Assembly: GCA_003153435.1 (NCBI GenBank)
Contig: PLYR01000018.1
Coordinates: forward strand, 44,254 to 84,014
Length of the DNA: 39,761 bases
DNA from: Bacteroidota bacterium
GTDB taxonomy: Bacteria > Bacteroidota > Bacteroidia > Palsa-965
Direction: 5' to 3'
This document shows positions 1 to 8,056 of the stretch, piece after piece; the stretch's first letter is position 1; each line of letters starts with the position of its first letter. The notes beneath the pieces were generated by a model. That model was not told the origin of the DNA. It did no database searches and was given only the letters and a program-made list of their open reading frames with translations. Made by a program: the position numbers and the translations under genes.

Positions 1-900
1 ATTATTAGCTTTAAGGAGGGAGGTGACCATCCAGGAATCAGTCCCGCCAACGATAACAATGTGCTTGATGTCGAACGATTTTGCAAAATCAACAGACTCG
101 TTAATTTCTTTTACATTGTCGGCGCGTATGTAAAGATTTTCAGCTCCTGCAAATACTTTCCGCATGGCTTCAAAGCGAATATTCTTTTCCTCATTCTTCT
201 CTGCTTCCGCATAAGCTTTTGCATCGGCGAAGAACTTACGCAGCTCCGAAATTTGTTTGCTGAACTCTGCGTTTTGTACAACAGGTCCTGGTCCGTCGTC
301 AGTAAAGGAGCGGGTGCTCTGCTTGGGCCAACTCATGAATACTCCATCATCCGCACGGTAGGCCATATCTTCCCAGTTCCATCCATCCAGTGAAAGGATG
401 GAGGAGGTTCCTGCAATAATTCCACCACGGGGAGAAACTTGTGCCATAAGCACACCGTTCACGGGCATCGTAGGAATCACTTTAGAATCGGAGTTAAACG
501 AAGTCAGGGTACGGACGTCGGGGTTAAAAGAACCTACCTCCCGGGAGTCAATAGTGGCACGTACCGCGTCTATTTCTACGAGGCCGAGCGTTGTGTTTGC
601 AGCTATAAAACCAGGATAGACCTGTTTCCCATGTGCATCGATGATAGTGTCGAATGCATCTTTGGCCAGCCGAATCGTTGTGGCATCTGCTATGAGTGTG
701 ATTTTCCCTTTACTGAACCCGATGGCAGAGTTCTGAATGACCTGTCCATTGCCCAGGTGTGCGGTGCCGTTAAGGATCAGAATGCTCTTTGACTGAGCAG
801 GTGCAGGTATCGGGTTCTGGGCCAACAGACCTATTGCCGGTACGAAAAATGCAAACGGGAGTAAAATGGATCGGAGCATATCTTGGATTTTAAGTCTCAT
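1..900 (-). CDS. Secreted amidohydrolase-like protein, probable pseudoenzyme (partial, C-terminus outside window)
   Basis: The frame stays open from an ATG at 900 to the window edge and gives 300 residues without a stop. A second in-frame ATG lies at 879. The N-terminus is a signal peptide ending in LLAQ. What follows looks like an imidazolonepropionase-type amidohydrolase: a small beta domain (ILNGTAHLGNGQVI), then the strand that normally carries the metal-binding HxH after PGFID. Here that strand reads YPGFIAANTTLGL, so both histidines are absent. Further on, where the family has a metal-binding His before the A-N/D-x-x-x-EI stretch, the sequence reads YIRADNVKEI, with Arg instead. The fold therefore looks kept and the metal centre lost. 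The gene starts 11 bases after the stop of the larger amidohydrolase upstream and is surely in its operon. Family assignment is firm; loss of catalysis is inference. Confidence 0.85.
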   Translation of the reverse strand, partial: MRLKIQDMLRSILLPFAFFVPAIGLLAQNPIPAPAQSKSILILNGTAHLGNGQVIQNSAIGFSKGKITLIADATTIRLAKDAFDTIIDAHGKQVYPGFIAANTTLGLVEIDAVRATIDSREVGSFNPDVRTLTSFNSDSKVIPTMPVNGVLMAQVSPRGGIIAGTSSILSLDGWNWEDMAYRADDGVFMSWPKQSTRSFTDDGPGPVVQNAEFSKQISELRKFFADAKAYAEAEKNEEKNIRFEAMRKVFAGAENLYIRADNVKEINESVDFAKSFDIKHIVIVGGTDSWMVTSLLKANN

Positions 901-910
901 TCGTTCTGTA

Positions 911-3900
911 TTAATCATGCATATAATCGGATTCGACGGTATCGCAGGTATTCAGTTTCGGACGTTTCAGTTTGGGTTTGGATACGGGTGCACCGGCATT
1001 CTTTTCTACAATCATCTCCTGTATAATTCTTGCCCGCTCTTTGAGGATCTCTTCTCTCAGTTTTTTGTCTTCTTCGATGTCATAGTAGATGACCCCTTCG
1101 ATAATTGTTTTTTCTGCTTTCGCGTAGATAGAAAGCGGATTGTCAGACCACAGGACCACATCGGCATCCTTACCCACTTTAATACTACCTGTTTTTTCAT
1201 CCAGGTGCAAAAGTTTTGCCGGGTTTAGGGTTACAAATTTGAGAGCTTCCTCTTCCGACACATTTCCGTACTTGACCGCTTTGGCGGCTTCCTGATTCAG
1301 TCTCCGTGCCATTTCCGCATCATCCGAATTATAGGCCACCACCAGGCCGGCATCGTGCATAATACTACCGTTATACGGGATTGCATCTTTCACTTCCATT
1401 TTATACGCCCACCAGTCGGAGAAAGTAGAAGCACCTATGTTACGTGCTTTCATCTTATCAGCTACTTTATATCCTTCCAGGATATGCGTAAAAGTGTTTA
1501 CCTGAAATCCAAGTGAATCACCTACATGCATAAGCATATTGACCTCGCTCTGCACATAAGAGTGACAAGTGATAAAGCGCTTTTTATTCAGTATTTCAGC
1601 CAGGGCATCGAGCTCCAGATCCCTTCTTGGGGCACCGGCTTTTACCTTATCTTTTTCAGGTTGTGCATCGAAGGCTTTCATTTTCTGATCATATTCTTTT
1701 GCTCTGATGAAGTAGTCAAAGTATACCTGTTCCACACCCATCCTGGTCTGAGGATAGCGGATGGTATTAAAGTCGCCCCAGTTGCTTTGCTTTACATTTT
1801 CTCCCAAAGCAAACTTGATATACCCATCTGCTCCTTTAATCTTGAGCTCTTCGGGGGATTTGCCCCAGCGAAGCTTGATCAGGGCTGATTGTCCTCCGAT
1901 GGGATTTGCCGATCCATGAAGCAGTTGAGCAGCCGTAACACCACCTGCAAGCTGGCGATAGATATTAATATCTTCGGAGTTCACCACATCCCCGATCCTT
2001 ACCTCTGCACTGGAGGCCTGAGTTCCTTCATTAACTCCATTACTGATTGCAATATGAGAATGCTCATCGATGATTCCGGATGTGAGGTGCTTCCCGGTAC
2101 CATCAATCGTTTTCACAAGCGCCAGGGCTGGAACATCGATGTTGTCGGCTATCCTTACAATTTTCCCTTCCGACAGATAAACACATTTGTTTTTCAGGAT
2201 ACCTTCGGCTTCATTGGTCCATACCGTCACATTCTTAATCAGAATTCCATCGTAATGCTGGGGTGTATTTGTTTTAACCTTGTCGTAGCTATCTTTTACC
2301 TTATCACTTAACCCCGGAGCGTCCTTCTTTTTTCCATATGCCGAAAAAGGATAAATGACTTCTTCCAAAAGAGGGATCGTCTTTTTAGTAGAATCTTTTT
2401 TTACAGGTTCTGGTTTGAATGCTTCTTTAAGCGAGGCGGTCCAGTCGATCCAGTTTCCTTCCGGGAGTTGACCTTTTCCTGCCAGGACTAAAGGCCCTTG
2501 GGTGATGTTACCTCCCAGTCGGGTCGTTCCTGATCCCTTGGTATCCCAGGAAATCGTTACCCCGTTTGCCTTTTCAGTGATACTGGCAGTTACCTTCATC
2601 GTATCTGTGAGAAAGAGCTGGCCCTTAGGCTTGTCGGGATCTCCGCTTATTTTCAGTTTATAGGTTTTATCACCGGCTTTAAGCTCAAAGGTTCCTCGAA
2701 GATCAGCTTGGTTCGGGTCGGTGATGAGGTAGGGCTTTCCATCAACCCAGTTCTCATACAGGATATTTTTTTCAGCAAAAATATTTCCACTGCAGATAAT
2801 GAAATTCGCCTTCATACCTGTTTTAAGTGCCCCCAGTTTATCAGATACTCCAAGCATCTCTGCAGGAGCAGAGGTGAGTGCACGTAATGCTGATTTTTCA
2901 TCCAGGCCATACTCAATTGCTTTGCGGAGGTTTTTCCAAAAATCTTTCTTGTCTTTGAGTTCAGCGGTTGTCAGGGCAAAGGCAATCCCTTTTTTTGCAA
3001 AAGCAGAAGGGTTAAGCGGGGCCATCTCCCAATGCTTCATCTCTGCGAGGGAAACCTGTGAGGCATCATAAGGATCTTCCACATCATAAGGTTGAGGGAA
3101 GTTGATGGGAAGAATGAATTTATTGAGGGTAGAGGAGATCTCGTCCATTCGCTGATACTCATCTCCTGAACCACGGATAATATATTTCACCTTGAATTCC
3201 TTAGCAATCTTATCGGCCCTAAGGTCAGAAAGCTTGTCGTTCGATTCAAAGATCTGTGGCAGGCTTTGCAGATTATTAAAGGCTTCCAGGCTAAGGTTTG
3301 TTTCTTTATTGGATTTGGTGTTGGCATACCAGAGTGCATCATAGTAGGTTTGACGGAGCAGCGCAATAGATCCCATCAGGGAGGATGGATAGCTCTGGGT
3401 AGAGATCCCTTTGTCGAAAGAATAGCAGGCAGCCGCTTTTTCTTTCACAATCTGTTCCTGGTCGGGTCCGTCGCCCAGAAGGACCATAGTTGCAGAGCCT
3501 CTTACGATTCCGTCTTTCTGAAGCGTGAGAACAGATCCAAATCCTAATTTGCGCAGCTCATCTGCTGCTTTCGGATCGGCAGTAAAGATTCTGGATGCAT
3601 CTGTTTCGGGTTTCACAGCCTGGTTCCATCCATAGGCGCCTTTGCGGGAGCTTTCATACTGGGGTAAAAATCCAGGACGTTTGGGCTTCTCCAGGTCTGC
3701 TATCCCATAGGTGGTATAAGGATCAATGAAGGAGGGATAGATGGTTCTTCCTTTCTGGTCATACACCACAGCTCCTTTGGGGATTTTAACGTTTGGTCCT
3801 GCCTCCAGGATTACGCCGTCTTTGATTAACAGGGTAGCTTGCGTAAGGGTGGTCTGATAATCAATGACCAGGGTTGCATTGGTGAAGGCGTAACAGGTAT

Positions 3901-3997
3901 GGTTTTTGTTGGCGGGACCGTTTACCGGAAAAGTTTCCTGGCCCCTGCCATGCAGGGCTGTTCCGAGAATAATGAGTAAGAAGTAGAGTTTTTTCAT
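911..3997 (-). CDS. Large secreted protein with two amidohydrolase modules, N-terminal one degenerate
   Basis: The chosen start gives 1028 residues beginning MKKLYFLLIILG, a signal peptide cleaved near GRGQ. An ATG two codons upstream (4003) is an equal alternative, while one at 4138 would run into the divergent gene and its promoter. Residues about 35-430 form an amidohydrolase module whose HxH site reads IDPYTTYG (91-98), so it lacks the metal histidines. A middle beta-rich stretch (about 435-560) links it to a second module (about 583-1010). That module has IDEHSH (644-648), CHS with His812, THILEG with His838 and an Asp pair at 892-893, a complete metal-site set. Only the second module is likely to hydrolyse a substrate, probably a cyclic amide or peptide-like compound in the periplasm; the substrate is unknown. 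It lies upstream of the 1-900 gene in one operon. Confidence 0.9.
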   Translation of the reverse strand: MKKLYFLLIILGTALHGRGQETFPVNGPANKNHTCYAFTNATLVIDYQTTLTQATLLIKDGVILEAGPNVKIPKGAVVYDQKGRTIYPSFIDPYTTYGIADLEKPKRPGFLPQYESSRKGAYGWNQAVKPETDASRIFTADPKAADELRKLGFGSVLTLQKDGIVRGSATMVLLGDGPDQEQIVKEKAAACYSFDKGISTQSYPSSLMGSIALLRQTYYDALWYANTKSNKETNLSLEAFNNLQSLPQIFESNDKLSDLRADKIAKEFKVKYIIRGSGDEYQRMDEISSTLNKFILPINFPQPYDVEDPYDASQVSLAEMKHWEMAPLNPSAFAKKGIAFALTTAELKDKKDFWKNLRKAIEYGLDEKSALRALTSAPAEMLGVSDKLGALKTGMKANFIICSGNIFAEKNILYENWVDGKPYLITDPNQADLRGTFELKAGDKTYKLKISGDPDKPKGQLFLTDTMKVTASITEKANGVTISWDTKGSGTTRLGGNITQGPLVLAGKGQLPEGNWIDWTASLKEAFKPEPVKKDSTKKTIPLLEEVIYPFSAYGKKKDAPGLSDKVKDSYDKVKTNTPQHYDGILIKNVTVWTNEAEGILKNKCVYLSEGKIVRIADNIDVPALALVKTIDGTGKHLTSGIIDEHSHIAISNGVNEGTQASSAEVRIGDVVNSEDINIYRQLAGGVTAAQLLHGSANPIGGQSALIKLRWGKSPEELKIKGADGYIKFALGENVKQSNWGDFNTIRYPQTRMGVEQVYFDYFIRAKEYDQKMKAFDAQPEKDKVKAGAPRRDLELDALAEILNKKRFITCHSYVQSEVNMLMHVGDSLGFQVNTFTHILEGYKVADKMKARNIGASTFSDWWAYKMEVKDAIPYNGSIMHDAGLVVAYNSDDAEMARRLNQEAAKAVKYGNVSEEEALKFVTLNPAKLLHLDEKTGSIKVGKDADVVLWSDNPLSIYAKAEKTIIEGVIYYDIEEDKKLREEILKERARIIQEMIVEKNAGAPVSKPKLKRPKLNTCDTVESDYMHD

Positions 3998-4027
3998 ATC
4001 CATGCGGCAATTAAAGACCGCTTCCAG

Positions 4028-4035
4028 CAAATGTA
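4028..4035 (-). promoter_or_regulatory. Candidate -7 promoter element (TACATTTG) for the amidohydrolase operon
   Basis: Read on the minus strand this is an exact match to the Bacteroidota TAnnTTTG element, about 30 bases upstream of the ATG at 3997/4003. No good TTG at -33 is seen. Its position downstream of the ATG at 4138 supports the shorter start. Confidence 0.5.
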
Positions 4036-4095
4036 TGTGTTTTCTCTTAAATGGCCGGATCCTTATGATGAACGGTAATGGGCCTGTTTTTTTAG

Positions 4096-4103
4096 TATTT
4101 TTG
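4096..4103 (+). promoter_or_regulatory. Candidate -7 promoter element (TATTTTTG) for the cytochrome c gene
   Basis: This is an exact TAnnTTTG match ending 21 bases before the ATG at 4125, inside the divergent intergenic region. A -33 TTG is not evident. Confidence 0.45.
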
Positions 4104-4124
4104 AGCTTACAAAAAAACGAAACT

Positions 4125-4811
4125 ATGTTTAAAGCCATCTATTGGACCCATGTCATTTCAGTAAATATATTTTTGCTGATATATCTGGTTAAAACAATCC
4201 AGCTCCTCCTGAATAAGAATGAAGGACTGGAAAAGTTCAAGAAAATCACCAAGGTTCCGGAAATGATTGTAAGTGTTCTGTTTCTGGGAACAGGGATTTA
4301 TCTCATTACCCAGATCCCGGAAATCAAAAGCCTGCTGATCATCAAACTTGTTGCGGTAGCTTTGTCAATACCTGTTGCTATTGTAGGATTCAAGAAAGGA
4401 AGCAAAATGTTGGCTTCCTTGTCGATGATCCTTATTATAGGAGCATATGGTCTTGCAGAAATGAGTAAGAAACAAGCTTCTTCAAAAAAATCTTCGGATG
4501 TGGAAACGGCCACTGGAACGGCAAAAGATTCTGTTCCATCTCCCGGGGTGAACGGGGAAGTAGATCCCAATGGTTTTCCTGTTGCGATGGCAAAGAAAAA
4601 ATACATGGATAATTGTTCCGGTTGTCATGGAGCTGATGGCAAGCTGGGTATGGCTGGAGCCTCAGACCTTTCTAAATCAACAATCGATGCAATGGAAGCC
4701 AAAGATGTTGTCACCAATGGTAAAACAACCATGCCGGCTTTTGGAGAGCAGTTGAACCCAGGTGAAATCAATGCGGTGGTCAATTATATCCAATCCATCA
4801 AGAAAAAATAA
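4125..4811 (+). CDS. SirB-like membrane domain fused to a cytochrome c domain
   Basis: This 228-residue protein has four predicted membrane helices (roughly 5-25, 46-65, 69-90, 96-114), resembling the small SirB2-type membrane family. A Ser/Lys/Thr-rich linker (about 114-150) follows, then a class I cytochrome c domain. The haem-binding site is CSGCH (Cys164, Cys167, His168), and Met203 in TTMPAF is the probable sixth ligand. The topology would place the haem domain in the periplasm if the C-terminus is outside. A role in periplasmic electron transfer is inferred. An in-frame start at 4002 would add 41 residues but would cover the divergent gene's start and both promoter elements, so the ATG at 4125 is preferred. 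hflX follows 37 bases downstream on the same strand. Confidence 0.88.
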   Translation: MFKAIYWTHVISVNIFLLIYLVKTIQLLLNKNEGLEKFKKITKVPEMIVSVLFLGTGIYLITQIPEIKSLLIIKLVAVALSIPVAIVGFKKGSKMLASLSMILIIGAYGLAEMSKKQASSKKSSDVETATGTAKDSVPSPGVNGEVDPNGFPVAMAKKKYMDNCSGCHGADGKLGMAGASDLSKSTIDAMEAKDVVTNGKTTMPAFGEQLNPGEINAVVNYIQSIKKK

Positions 4812-4848
4812 TCGGTTAGTACATAAAACAGCTACCGGTATCGCTTAT

Positions 4849-6042
4849 ATGACGGTTCACGAAACATCGGTTAAGAAGGAGAGAGCGGTGCTGGTTGGGA
4901 TCATCAACCGCAAGCAGGATGCTGAGCAAGTTCAGGAGTATCTGGATGAGCTGGCCTTTCTGGCTGAAACCGCAGGCGTTGTTCCCATAGAACGTTTTGT
5001 ACAGAGAATCGAAAAACCGGATCCCAGCACTTTTATCGGCTCCGGAAAACTCAAAGAGATTGAGCAGTATATCAATGCCAATGAAATAGACCTCCTGGTT
5101 TTCGATGATGAGTTAAGTCCCGCCCAGCAAAGAAACATTGAAAAAACTTTAAAAAAGAAAGTCCTGGACCGGAACCGCCTGATCCTCGACATCTTTGCAC
5201 AAAGGGCAAGGACCGCACATGCCAAAACCCAGGTAGAGCTTGCGTTTTATCAATATATGCTTCCAAGGTTAACCGGTTTGTGGACCCACCTCGAGAGACA
5301 ACGTGGAGGAACAGGTACTCGCGGAGGAGCAGGAGAAAAAGAAATTGAAACAGACAGACGTATCGTCCGTGATAAGATAGCGGATCTTAAAGCTCAGCTA
5401 GGGGTGATCGATAAACAGATGGCCACACAGCGGAAGAACAGAGGGGAGATGATCAGGGTGGCTCTGGTGGGGTATACCAATGTGGGAAAATCCACAATCA
5501 TGAATATGTTGAGTAAGTCTGAAGTATTTGCTGAAAACAAATTGTTTGCAACACTCGATACCACGGTCAGAAAGGTGGTCATCGATAACCTGCCTTTTCT
5601 GCTTTCGGATACCGTAGGGTTTATTCGTAAGCTTCCTCACCATCTGGTAGAATCATTTAAGTCTACTCTGGATGAAGTCCGGGAAGCGGATATACTTATT
5701 CATGTGGTAGATATCTCACATCCGAAATTTGAAGAACAGTTGCTGGTGGTTAACGAAACTTTAAAAGAACTGGGTGCAAACGATAAACCGACTTTACTCT
5801 TGTTCAATAAGATTGATGCTTTTACTTATATCCATAAGGAAGAAGATGATTTAACTCCAGCCACTGAAAAAAATCATAGCCTCGAACAGTTAGAGAAAAG
5901 TTGGATGAGCAAATTATCAATGCCCTGCCTTTTTATTTCGGCTACGAAAAAGGATAATGTGGATGAACTTCGGAAAGTACTTTACGGAATGGTTAGCAAG
6001 CTGCATTTACAGCGATATCCCCATAATAAGCTGCTGTACTGA
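4849..6042 (+). CDS. hflX: Ribosome-associated GTPase HflX
   Basis: The 397-residue protein has the HflX layout. An N-terminal HflX domain (about 15-120) contains the conserved SGKLKEI stretch. The Gly-rich GGTGTRGGAGE linker (153-163) is typical of the family, and a coiled segment follows. The GTPase domain has G1 GYTNVGKS (208-215), G3 DTVGF (254-258) and G4 NKID (320-323). HflX splits stalled or stressed 70S ribosomes using GTP. The start at 4849 is preferred over an in-frame ATG at 4762, which lies inside the cytochrome gene. The C-terminus contains a short acidic insertion after NKIDAF, about 20 residues, which is probably a surface loop. It ends 2 bp from the convergent aminopeptidase gene. 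Confidence 0.97.
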   Translation: MTVHETSVKKERAVLVGIINRKQDAEQVQEYLDELAFLAETAGVVPIERFVQRIEKPDPSTFIGSGKLKEIEQYINANEIDLLVFDDELSPAQQRNIEKTLKKKVLDRNRLILDIFAQRARTAHAKTQVELAFYQYMLPRLTGLWTHLERQRGGTGTRGGAGEKEIETDRRIVRDKIADLKAQLGVIDKQMATQRKNRGEMIRVALVGYTNVGKSTIMNMLSKSEVFAENKLFATLDTTVRKVVIDNLPFLLSDTVGFIRKLPHHLVESFKSTLDEVREADILIHVVDISHPKFEEQLLVVNETLKELGANDKPTLLLFNKIDAFTYIHKEEDDLTPATEKNHSLEQLEKSWMSKLSMPCLFISATKKDNVDELRKVLYGMVSKLHLQRYPHNKLLY

Positions 6043-6044
6043 TT

Positions 6045-8006
6045 CTAATCTTTTACAAAGCGGTGGGTTGTCACCTTCCCGGTCCTGGTATCTTTCATGG
6101 TAATTAGATAAGTTCCCGGGGAGATGCCGGATAAAGACAAATCGCAGGATTGTTTTAGCGACTTGCTCATCAACATTTTTCCTGACAAATCAGACATGCA
6201 GAGTTCGTAGCTTCCGCTATTCAGGAATTCGATCCTGAGATAGTCCGTTGCCGGGTTAGGATACATTTGAAACGAAAGTCCATTTGTTTGATACTCTGTA
6301 ATTCCGAGTAAGGAAGGGTCATGTATGATGGTGCCTACTCCGTTTACAATCCAGTTTGCAGGATCAACGGTGATTGCTGTTACCGTTCCGAGGATAGAGA
6401 AGGAATAATAATCTATTGAATCGGTCTGGTTGAGGCGGACTATGGTATCACCGATGCTGCGGCTGAGTTTGTATTCAACCGGAGTAATGATGAGAGGGGT
6501 GATGGATGGCATGGAAACAGTTTCCTGACTTCTCAGATGAAACACGGTTCCCTCCTGATTCCATCTTTCATTGAAGGTGGGAAATCCTTCTCCAAAGAAC
6601 CATTCGTTGTAAAGGATCGTAAAGCTTTGCCCGGAGACGTTTTCCAATACTGATTTGAAATCGAGAGCACTGGCAGTTGAATTATGAAACTGCTGCTGGT
6701 AGGTACGGTAAACTTTAAAAAAAGTGGAGTCATTATTTAATTCAAACCTTATCCAATGCAGGAAGGCGGCACCTTTGTCGTAACTCAGCCGGCTATCGAA
6801 GATTCGGTTCACGTTTGAAGAATCAGTAAACCAAATACTCCCACCGGGCTGGCTCATAATATTATTATGCTTGGTCAGCATATGCGCCGGTGCACTTGCG
6901 GGTGCAAGGTTCTGTAGCGCGATATCTTCAGAGTAAGAGGCGAAGCCTTCGTTTACGAATATATCACTCCAGGTTTTGCAGGTAACGTTATCGCCGAACC
7001 ATTGATGCGATAGTTCATGAGATACTAAAGAAAAATCAAAGCTCCCCAGAGAAGTCATGGTCTGATGTTCCATCCCGCCTCCAAAAGGAGCCATGCAATG
7101 ACCGTACTTCTGATCCCAGAACGGATAAGGACCATATAATTTTGAAAATAGTTCAATAAAATCCTTCGTCTGATCAATAGAGCTCTTGAACGTAGTGAGT
7201 GTGGCAGGATTATCATAGATATAGTTTTGAATCGTTACTGGCTGTGGGCAATTATATGGATTGGCAACCAGATCATATTCCACGTATTTAGCCACTGCAA
7301 CTGAAACGAGATAATAATCTAGGGGATGGATATTTTTCCATTCATATCTGTTCTTTCCGTTGCCCAGGTTCACCACATTGGTCAGGATTCCGTTCGAGCC
7401 AGCCTTGTTAGCAGTGTCAGTGGTGATGAAAAAATAGGTGGAATCAATTTTATCGAGGAGTGACTGCTTGCTCGGCCACCATTCATCTGCTCCAAACGAT
7501 TCACTGAGTGACCATGTGGCCTGATTACCCCACTGTCCGGAAGTGCCATTGCTGAATCCGTCGCCGGTTGGATTGCCGGATGGAGGTGTACCATGATAAT
7601 AGATATAAGCGTTTACCATGGAGCCATTCAAAGCAGGTATCAGAAGCGGGGCTGCAACATAATTTCCATTCCTGACAGGCACTGAAAACTGTCCATTGAT
7701 ACGAATGGAATCGATGGTCAGGTTCGGATGGAGTTCAAAAGCAAAGGAATCCAGAGAGGTGACTACTACCTGCGCAAGTGTTCTTACGCTTCCTGAAATG
7801 TAGGTGGTATCTCTTTCTACATCCAGTTGCAGATGATGGAATTTTACATCGTATTTATTCTCTGTGGCTTGCTGCCCGGCAGAGATAATCGGAGAGCGCT
7901 TTCCGCTTTTGGTTTTCGCGTCGGAACAAGGGTTAGAGATCTGTGCAAACAGAGTAGTGTTTGAAAGCAGAATAATAAAGCAAAAGAGCGGTGAAAAGTA
8001 CCTCAT
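6045..8006 (-). CDS. Secreted M1-family metallo-aminopeptidase with T9SS type A sorting domain
   Basis: The 653-residue protein starts with a signal peptide ending in LFAQ (cleavage near residue 22). The M1 N-terminal beta domain spans about 50-240. The catalytic domain has GGGMEH (309-314), the Bacteroidota version of the GAMEN substrate motif, then HELSH (330-334) and NEGFA with Glu353. Together these give the complete HExxH-x18-E zinc site. The last ~75 residues (from FQMYPNPATDYLRIEF) are a T9SS type A sorting domain, so the enzyme should be exported by T9SS and cut by PorU (23502-27509). The likely role is surface or extracellular peptide degradation. No clear TAnnTTTG element is seen upstream; the L,D-transpeptidase gene lies 50 bases upstream on the same strand and may share its transcript. 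Confidence 0.95.
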   Translation of the reverse strand: MRYFSPLFCFIILLSNTTLFAQISNPCSDAKTKSGKRSPIISAGQQATENKYDVKFHHLQLDVERDTTYISGSVRTLAQVVVTSLDSFAFELHPNLTIDSIRINGQFSVPVRNGNYVAAPLLIPALNGSMVNAYIYYHGTPPSGNPTGDGFSNGTSGQWGNQATWSLSESFGADEWWPSKQSLLDKIDSTYFFITTDTANKAGSNGILTNVVNLGNGKNRYEWKNIHPLDYYLVSVAVAKYVEYDLVANPYNCPQPVTIQNYIYDNPATLTTFKSSIDQTKDFIELFSKLYGPYPFWDQKYGHCMAPFGGGMEHQTMTSLGSFDFSLVSHELSHQWFGDNVTCKTWSDIFVNEGFASYSEDIALQNLAPASAPAHMLTKHNNIMSQPGGSIWFTDSSNVNRIFDSRLSYDKGAAFLHWIRFELNNDSTFFKVYRTYQQQFHNSTASALDFKSVLENVSGQSFTILYNEWFFGEGFPTFNERWNQEGTVFHLRSQETVSMPSITPLIITPVEYKLSRSIGDTIVRLNQTDSIDYYSFSILGTVTAITVDPANWIVNGVGTIIHDPSLLGITEYQTNGLSFQMYPNPATDYLRIEFLNSGSYELCMSDLSGKMLMSKSLKQSCDLSLSGISPGTYLITMKDTRTGKVTTHRFVKD

Positions 8007-8056
8007 CAGGAATAGTTTGGGTATCCTAATGTAGATGAATTATCCCGGCTGTCCAA

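Noticed and set aside
3998-4138. N-terminal extension of the large amidohydrolase to an ATG at 4138
   Set aside because: It would overlap the divergent cytochrome gene and place a signal peptide 47 residues inside the protein.
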